Below, in pieces: positions 56,100-64,000 of a DNA stretch of 64,000 bases. The stretch covers positions 30,990,459 through 31,054,458 of the forward strand of contig CP137667.1 in the NCBI GenBank assembly GCA_037976565.1, read 5' to 3'. The translations under genes were made by a program, and so were the position numbers. The stretch is from Mesocentrotus franciscanus (lineage: Eukaryota > Echinodermata > Echinoidea > Camarodonta > Strongylocentrotidae). The stretch's first letter is position 1. The number at the start of each line of letters is the position of its first letter. Under the pieces are notes generated by a model. It did no database searches. It saw only the letters and a program-made list of their open reading frames with translations, and was not told the origin of the DNA.

Positions 56100-58710
56100 A
56101 TGTAAATATCTCCGTGACTTGACAGTTTCTGCGAAATTATTTATCTAATCCATTGTCATAAACAGTGCAAGTGAACTTTAGACGCGTACATCGATTTATT
56201 CTTTGATATGCAAACTCTTCTTAAAATTAACCTTCTAATACGGGTATACACGTGGGAGTTAATCAGTAACGAGAGGGGTATCCCCTGCTTCTCAGAGCCA
56301 CTTAAACACATAGTTTGGCCAACTTGGCTGTATAGGGTGTCAGCAATAATAGTACAATTTGAATTGTTATGTGCTTGCCCAACAAAGCAGCATACCTTAT
56401 ACAGCGCTAACAACTAAAATTAATTCTGCTATGGCACCCCACCCCTCACCTACTCCCTTCCTAACCAACCACTCTGTATCGACCTGAAACTTACCGCTAT
56501 CTTACAAAATAAACATTTTAAACAAATTCAATTTTAAGAAAATACATTATATTACATGAAGTCATAACATATCAAGGATACCACATGTAAAGCGGTGATA
56601 TTACAATTGTTCCTGCTAAGCTTTATTTCGTCAATTAAAAAAGCTGGATAAGGATTGATTGCGATTGGGTTTGAAATTAGTAGTCCAGTAAACAATTTAT
56701 TTTACATAATCATACGAAATATTTAACATTTTGAAACAATGACGCAACATTGGATCTGCGTCATGCTATGTAAGATGGAGAGTTTGGGTTTTGGTTGCAG
56801 CTGGGGCAAGGCTTGGAGCAGAGACAAGTCTCTGGTTGGGAGAAAGAGTTCGACTTGTGCAAGGAACTCTTGGACTAGACGTTAACGAAATTTGGTTTAC
56901 CTATTTATCCAAGCCATTGTTATGATCAGTGCAATACATCATTACATTACGCTTGAAAATGAAGTGTTTCATGAATCTGAAGAGATTACTCTTTAATTTT
57001 GGCCGGAATATGTCTTAAAGAGAAGGTTGAGTTCTGGAAAGAGGTGACAACTAATTTGTGAGTGTTATCATTGTTATTATGCAAGTGTGGAAGAACATCA
57101 GATAAAACATTTTCCCTGAAAAGCATGGCTCTTCAAATGCCTTCATATTCTAAATATTGCATGTAACAGTATACAAATCGGGACGGATTTTGATGTCACA
57201 TGTTCGTGTAGTCCCATTTCCATCTTTCTGTGGACAGTGCTTTGCCAAGACTGGGCCAACTTCTTATCATTTCTATGATTCCAGAACCTTGCAGTACGCA
57301 CCAATTTATATTCTTAATGATCAACCTTTTCTAATCGACTCCACACCGTTTCGTTCACAATGCAATCACATGACCCGAACTCAACTTTATCTTTAAGCCC
57401 ACCGCACATGATACGACCCGACGTTGTCCGATGTTTTGAAGAAATTGCAACCAATATAATATGAATTATTTCACGGGATTGAAAGCTTCTTTGGAGGAAT
57501 TAAAAAGAAATCGGCTCAGAATCATAGTAATATCGAACCAGTAAAGTGATGTGTACGATTTGAAACCTTTTCGACTTGAATTCTGTTTAGGAGGCTTAAA
57601 TCCACTACAATTCCGATTGTGGGTATTTTTATCATTATCTAGACCCTAAATCAGGAAAATTATGTTTTTGTCTAGATTTCCATGTCTAGTATGAATGCAT
57701 ATTTTTCTTCGAAAATCGGATCGCAGGAGAATCGTATAGTATGTGGTAAGCTTTAACGTCATTAATAGGTTTGCTGGCTCCAAGTTCATGATCAGCTACT
57801 GGGATGTTGTTATGGATAGTGGGCTTTCCTCGCCGATTTTCTAAAAACGTATTTATACGACATAAATTGATCTGAGTCGTGGAAAACCAAGATTGCAAAT
57901 ACTTTTTGTTTTACAGGTGTGATGCTCTGTCTTCCATGACTGCAAGCAAAGAAAGGTTGGTATTCCCACTCAGACGTATATACACCTTTTTAAAGATATC
58001 ATCGAGTTTCTGAGTCCATCATTTTCAATCTATTATTATCAGGTGTGAACACAACACTTTGAAATAAATGGTAACCTAGTGCAAGCATATATCCATAACG
58101 ACAGAACATTCACAGTTGTGGGCCTACATTGGGTAACAGGACACAGTTTTGAAGCATTTGTGTGTTACTTGTTTTTTAATGAAACCTAGCATGTGTTATA
58201 TATTTGCGATTATTTAGTCCACGCCATCTATGTACAATGAAATATAACATTGAAATATTATTGTATTTGGCACCTTTGGAATTAACAGTCAAGTGGAATG
58301 TTCTGAATAACTGAATTTGTTAGTTGCCATGGGATTGGCAATACTGTAGTTGTGGTTGAAAGACACGTGCTGCAGCTTTTCGAGTAGATTCACAACGAAA
58401 TCACAATGTGGAAAAGCATCATGAAAACATATACACAGCATTAAAAACGTGGACAAGTGATTTGATTCAGAACCTATGGTCTTAAGAGTTGAAGAGAAAA
58501 ATGGGTATTGAGGGAAAAGTAAACTATGGTGAATATAGTAGGCGAGCAAAATATATAAATGATGAAAATAGAGATTCATCAGTGGCAAACGTTGACTACC
58601 GCCTTGCTGAATTACGGTAGTGCCAGAAGTCCAACACTGATGTGTTACATTGACCGTGTCGTCAAGATCGCAAAGACTTTCAACAATTCAACTAAAGGGT
58701 ATAATAATGG
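56100..58710 (+). repeat. Segmental duplication V, copy III
   Basis: Collinear with copy I and, inverted, with copy II. Relative to copy I it has an extra 56600-57530 and an empty TTAA site at about 57764. Located just downstream (in transcription sense) of the death-domain exon at 59357-59621. Two inverted ATCGCAAAGACT words (58670 and 59280) suggest further local inversion. Confidence 0.82.
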
Positions 58711-59356
58711 TATTTATTCAATAATCATCATCGCAGCTCGAGAGCTGAATTACAAATGATTTTACAATAACAAGTGCATGAACTTAATTAATTACAAATG
58801 GCGTAAAACATAAACGAAAATATTTCTTCATAATAATAATAATAGGAATATAACATTAGAACAGGAAAAATGTATCTATCCCCAATTAGGCTTAAAAGGG
58901 GAGTAGAATAGGAGAAGCTGAGTTCTTAATTAATAATTAAGTATATAAATCGAGTTAAATGTTGTAGATTACAACAATAGTTCGAGGAAGTAACGTATTG
59001 TATTGAAAGTGTGACGGTAACAAATTGAAATCATAATACCGAACGTAAACAAAAGAGCGTCAAAGGTGACCATTAATACATTGTAACACTTTGAGTCATG
59101 ACAAGATCAGGTTCCGTGAACAGATTGTGTAGGTTTTCAGAGGGAAACAGGTACAATATCGTGTTGTTTATCCCTTCGAAATAATGTTCTTATTCCGTAA
59201 TACCTACTAGCTGTCAGATTTGCAGATTTCAATAGGTGATGGACAAAGGCTTCTGAAATTTCATTCGGCTGATTGTTCAATAGTCTTTGCGATCGTGTTC
59301 ATTATCCATACATTTGTGGATACCATGTACATACATTTGTGGATACCATGAAATAA
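58711..59356. other. AT-rich 3' flank of the second death-domain exon
   Basis: No gene recognised; short ATAATAATAAT tract at 58835-58850. Confidence 0.45.
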
Positions 59357-59621
59357 TTACACATCTATGTAAGAAATCCCCCCACATTGAGCTTCTTTTA
59401 AAGCTTTATTAAGATCTGCCACTTTTCCACCATCATCTTTGCGTTTCCATTTCATCAACATTTTGAAATTAGCATCTTTTAATGATGATGCATTTTGCAA
59501 CTTTATATTGTCGTAATCAGTGTATTCAAGCCCTAGGTGAATTGCAACATCCATGTAGGAGCCTGCAGGAAGTAAACCTGCCAGTTTCCTAAGTTCCTTC
59601 TCCGTGACGATTCGGTCCATT
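59357..59621 (-). CDS. Death-domain exon, terminal (partial gene)
   Basis: 265-nt exon with acceptor TTTACCCATAG before 59621 and a TAA stop at 59357. The first nucleotide completes a split codon, the same phase as the exon at 22010-22274, which is also 265 nt. The translation includes ELRKLAGLLPAGSY, HLGLEYTDYDNI, FKMLMKWKRKDDGGK and ALKEAQCGG, aligning throughout with the second death-type domain of the other gene. It is therefore most likely the last exon of a paralogous two-domain gene whose earlier exons lie at higher coordinates, interrupted by the LINE or beyond the window. An internal ATG at the exon start could permit a single-domain product. Confidence 0.75.
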
Positions 59622-60600
59622 CTATGGGTAAATCACACAAAAACACCTTGCAAATGATAATATAGTAATAACATGATTTTAAGATTTGGTCTTATTTAAC
59701 CGATGTAGTCACACGAGTATTAACACCATGCTTCCCTAGGGCCATGCAGTTATTAATACACCCAGCTTGCTTGGTACACATTTGATACACCTGGGTGAAG
59801 AGGGACAAATGTGGGCAAAATACCGAGCAAGGATAGAACCCTATAATTCCTTTATGAGAGTCAAGAACCTTGACCAATGCTGGCCTCCTACATACATAAC
59901 CCTGATATAAAATACAAGTACTTTGTAGTGAAATAGTGCATATATTTCCATAGACAGTTTATCAGATTATTAACTTATATGGAAACAAATGCATGACGAT
60001 TATCTCTCTATGGCACTATGCAAACACCAGGGCTAGACACTAATATAGCTACAACCTTGTGGAGCACTTCAATTTTTGAAACAAAAATCATTCAAATAAT
60101 TATTTTATTCCAATATAGTTATCAACTTTAAGTTCAATTTCACGAAAGAAATCACGTATTTGTCCACACACATGTATATATATATTTTTTAAAAGTTTTG
60201 AGTATGATATAAGTCATTTTATGTCACCTATATGAGCAACACATACGGTAGCAGATTACTTACTTGCATTACTACTACTTCTACTCCTACTACTACTACT
60301 ACTACTGCCACTACTAATTCTACTACTACTTCTATAACTATCACTATTACTAATACGACTACTACTACTAATAATAATACTACTAAAACAACTACTACTA
60401 GCACTACAACTACTAATTCTTCTTCTTCTTCTTCTTCATTTTCAGTACAGGCCACCGTCAGTTGTATTGTCGTACTGTTGAGGTGCAATACAGATGTATG
60501 TACAATGTCTCATAAAATGTACAATCAACTAAGTGCTAGTAAAAACAACTACAGTTTTTAACGGAGCTTGGTCTCTTGTACCTCTTGCTTGAAATTGTTA
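59622..60600. other. Putative intron with triplet repeats
   Basis: 60266-60420 is an (ACT)n/(TAC)n tract followed by (TTC)n to about 60440. No linker exon equivalent to 24458-24515 was identified here. Confidence 0.5.
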
Positions 60601-60619
60601 TGAGAGGCGCAATTAACGC

Positions 60620-63110
60620 TGGTTCGAGGGAGTGAGTTCCAGAGTCTTATTGCATCCGCGAAGAAGCTTTAATGTTAGACCAGATGATCATCAAAGAGCC
60701 TGACTGTTAAGTTTGAAGAGAGGTACTCTGGCAGATCAATGATGAAGAGGAAAAAACAACATCGGGTCGATAACACTGCCTTGCGGATGTTACTAGGCCG
60801 GTGCTGGAGGTAAACCTTTCCAGTACCACCTGTTGGGTACTGTTACTCAGAAAGTCAGAAACCCATGCGTGTGTGCCCCCGCATTCAATAGAATTTGATC
60901 TTGTGTAACAGCTTTCCGTGGGGAACCTTGTCAATTGCTTTGGAGATATCAAAGTGTACCATGTCCAAAAAAACTTTTGTCATCGAAGGCTTTGGCGAGG
61001 TCCTGGACAGCAAGGACAAGCTGGGAGACTCGAGCTCACATCTTGCAAAAGTCATGTTTTGCATCAGACAGGATGTTGTGGTCTGCAAGGTGGGTCATGA
61101 TGCTGCTAAGAACGATTCGTTCCATTAATTTACAGGTTACTGATATCAAAGAGATAGGACTGTAGTTCTCTGGGTTGCTACGGTAACCTTTCTTGAAGAT
61201 GGGAGTAATATTACCCATCTTTCATACATCAGGTATGACACCGCGGTTAAGGGAGGCCCTGTCTGGGATTTGTGAACATTTTTAGCCTGGGCTATGTTGT
61301 AGCTTTTATTTTCCTTTCCGGGAGAGGCGTTTCACAAAACAGGTAATCCAAGGTTGGTTTGTACCTATTAAATGTCATCTTAAATGGCACATGCTTATCC
61401 ACTAAATAAGTCAAGGACGTTTCACTTTCAGACCACTCGGCTGGTATGGAGCTAGAGCAGCAGTAGTGATCAGTGAAGCCTTTCTGCAAGACAGTGCCAG
61501 ACAATCCTTCTTCATCTTCTCTAAATCTGCGTATGTCCAGAGGGAGATATTTCTCTTTACAGGATTGCGTCTGCTGGCTTCAACAGCTAGATGACACTAC
61601 AGGCACTCTGTCATGATTACCAATCTCAAGGCAGTAAAGAAAAATTGTCAACGATGGTAGGCTTGTTGGTGAGGAAGATGTCTAGCCAGCTGTTCCGTCC
61701 TGCTGGGAGGTCTACAATTTGCTGTAACTCGCAATTGCGAAGCATGTCCATGAACCTCATGTTGGTGGCAGTATGGTTTGGGTCGCCGTTGATAGTTTGT
61801 GTTACCCAATTGATGTCAGGGAGGTTCATATCATCTCTAAGCCACAGACCTGCGTTGCGGTGCTGAGTGGGAATATCATCCACCATTTCACAGAGGTCAT
61901 CCATTTATGCTGTAGAGCTTGATGGTGGCCTATTTATAGCACAGATGACTTTGGACTGATGCCTAGCACACGGAAACGTTGTATTATCCGCTCAATCTGA
62001 CTTGCGTGCTTAAAAGAAATAAGCATTTTTTACATAAAAGGGAATTTTTCTAAAAGGTGCGTTTCTTTCCAGCATCAGGGTGCCCGGATTTACCTGGGTA
62101 ACCTTTTTAAACGAATAATATTACAAAATGTGGCACTTTCTCTGTACTTTTGTCGGAAAAACATAGTAATCCAACACAATGTCGTCACTTTTTGCTTTGG
62201 AGAAGAGCAAAATAGTGAGTTTCAATTGCAATTCGGTCGCTCTCGCAAGCCCTCACTCGTTACATCGTGGTCAGGCAGCTATTGGGTGACCAGCTAATGA
62301 ATAAACTAATCTTTAGCTTTGCTCTGGTATTAAACTTGATTTGCTTGGTTGAATATTGTTGTTGGAATCTACCCATTCATATTAAATGGAACTACCTGCC
62401 CGATGAAGACAGTGGCCCGTGACTCCTGTACTCAACACTGGGTGGGGGTTAGTTTGTGGTCAACTTCATTTATGAGACAAATCCAAGCAAACGTTTCCAT
62501 ATGAAGATGGATTTTGGTGAAGACAGTTTCCACATCGAGGTCCGGCCTGCCCGTCAGATCTTCAAATACAAGATATTTCTTTATGACGATGCATACTCCT
62601 CCGTATACGTCGTAGCCTGAAGGAAACAGTTAAGAGCTGCAGATGGTACTGTCCAGCCACGATTCAGTACCCAAGATTATATCAGGGTCTGTGGAGTCTA
62701 TCAGCGAACCAAGTTCTTCCTTTTTGTTTGGCACTATGGCAGTTGATGTTTGATTTCCTTTCTTCAAAGTCCTACGGCAGGGTGGAGATTAAGAAGCTAG
62801 TGGTTGATCCGGGCTAGGTGGTGCTGTGGAGCTACCAGTGAGAGTAAACTGTGAAGTAGAAGTCAAGCTGTCATCAAGGTTACTTGTTTCCATTTGAAAA
62901 TAATCAAAGATAATGGAGGAGAACTGCGGCATGCCACAAGAGATGCAGTGCCACGAATCATTAGAATGTGCCAGGGCTTCGTAGATTGGAGATGACATTT
63001 GCATGCACTCGACATGACACGATTGGTAACACTGTCGTCACACGCTACACCCCATTGCTTCCATGTAACAGGGCGGTTGCAAATCTGGCAGAGTTACTTG
63101 GTGGTAGGGC
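60620..63110 (-). pseudogene. Degraded CR1/jockey-like LINE
   Basis: Read on the minus strand from about 63110, the ordered pieces are as follows. A PHD-like zinc finger (CQICNRPV, then HVEC, then WHCISCGMPQFSS) spans about 62900-63100. The endonuclease end (DDMNLPDINW, ATNMRFMDML, NSWLDIFLTN) spans 61626-61904. A spacer (HVPFKM) is near 61400. Reverse transcriptase fingers (NITPIFKKGYRSNPENY, then CKLMERIV) span 61036-61218. The palm start (HFDISKAIDKVPHGKLLHKI) is at about 60890-60960, and the SFLS/QQVVLE region with a decayed VTSG motif at 60707-60860. Frames change several times and catalytic motifs are damaged, so it is dead. It lies upstream of the death-domain exon in the same orientation, possibly in an intron. 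Confidence 0.88.
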
Positions 63111-64000
63111 CAGGATTCAATTCAAGATAGTGTCTTGCTGTGGCAGGAAATGTATGCGTTGTTTACATCAGGTCTCTCTTGAACTTGCAGAATGTTCAGG
63201 GTTTTCTTGACCATATTTCCGTTGGAGAAAAAGCTTGAAAATTGTCTATGTTTTTACCCTGGGTTAATAAACATTCCATGTGAACTTTGAAGAGGGCGGA
63301 GCATGCGTGTACAAGAAGAATTGTTCTCGTGTTAGGATGATGTTCACTGCAATAGACACGAGGATGATGAAGCACATTTGACGAACATAAATAGTGCTAC
63401 ATTACAATCCTGACAGTGAAAGAAAAAGTCTTGCAAGGCACGATAAAATATGGGTTGATCCTATATATGCTAGTTAACACCATAAAGTCAAGCTACATGT
63501 ACATATGCAAAACATAGTGAGTACATGTACATATCATTCAGTGACAACAATATGGCAAGCTCTACCTTTTAAGTCTAATACTAGAGTTAGAGGTAACAAC
63601 AAATGTCATAGAGAATGGTGATGAAGAGCAGATCATCGAAAAAGAAGCAGACAAAAGATCAATACAGTATTATTCCACACTTGGAGGTGTAGGTATCAGG
63701 TATTTGGAGCTGGGATGCCATCAATATTTTCCACCAAAAAAGTCAATGTGTGTCCACTTCTCAAAAATGCATCACAGAAAGGTGCATATGGGACTGAGAT
63801 GAAGAGAGGTCTGATGCAACAGATGGAGGTTGGTAAATCTTTCCTTTAAACAAAAAATCACTTAACAAAAAAGAAGGTCAGAACCTAACAATGGCTCAAA
63901 TAGCTGCAGAAATACCAGAAAGCCTGACTATTAACCAAAATATAAATGGTAATGCTAGATTTGCAGCAGTTGTATTGCTCTAAATGATAGCTAAAAACAG
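63111..64000. other. Right-edge sequence, unassigned
   Basis: AT-rich. 63482-63532 has repeated ACATGTACATATG words. A plus-strand open stretch at about 63690-63849 lacks a recognisable domain. The 5' part of the LINE may extend here. Confidence 0.4.

Noticed and set aside
57157..57396. 79-codon plus-strand frame in the extra segment of copy III
   Set aside because: No domain; weakly similar sequence at 40225-40560 does not preserve the frame.
60228..60561. Thr-rich and Val-rich frames
   Set aside because: Translation of the (ACT)n microsatellite.
63690..63849. Open stretch on the plus strand at the right edge
   Set aside because: No recognisable domain, no clear splice sites, and it lies opposite a probable LINE 5' region.

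Overview
The window looks like AT-rich nuclear DNA from an animal, most likely an invertebrate deuterostome of the sea-urchin type. It contains spliced death-domain exons, TTAGGG-type telomere motifs, Penelope-like and CR1/L1-like retroelement pieces, tRNA-headed SINE-like repeats and frequent ACATGTAC words. Species assignment is inference, because no database was consulted. A 500-N run (41799-42298) marks it as a draft scaffold. There is no sign of bacterial genes, operons or CRISPR.

Protein-coding content is sparse. The clearest host gene is on the minus strand at 22010-25629. Three coding exons (25332-25629, 24458-24515, 22010-22274) join in compatible phases and predict a 206-residue protein with two death-type domains and little else. 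A paralogous second-domain exon (59357-59621) has the same 265-nt length and the same splice phase. A decayed first-domain exon (30734-31012) carries a stop and a frameshift. Together they suggest an expanding, birth-and-death family of small death-domain adaptors.

The rest is repeats. From 1 to 6.5 kb there are four long inverted-repeat (foldback) elements, one with 9-bp termini and a perfect 11-bp target duplication. From 6.9 to 13.7 kb lies a block bounded by short inverted ends that holds a TTAGGG-punctuated minisatellite (7996-9090), an 80-90-bp GC/C-rich tandem array (9338-9840) and a higher-order minisatellite with 57-, 228- and 746-bp periods (11430-13545). From 13.7 to 22 kb is mostly unannotated AT-rich DNA with dispersed repeats and a Penelope-like 3' end interrupted by a small inverted-repeat element. 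From 26 to 41 kb are further tandem arrays, foldbacks, MITE-like elements and two nested LINE 3' ends (36771-38612).

From 43.8 to 59.3 kb is a segmental duplication. Two copies (43800-45435 and 45440-48275) lie tail to tail as a large imperfect palindrome, and a third lies at 55430-58710 beside the second death-domain exon. A TTAA-flanked MITE fills a site in one copy that is empty in another. The right end (60600-63110) is a decayed CR1/jockey-like LINE on the minus strand.
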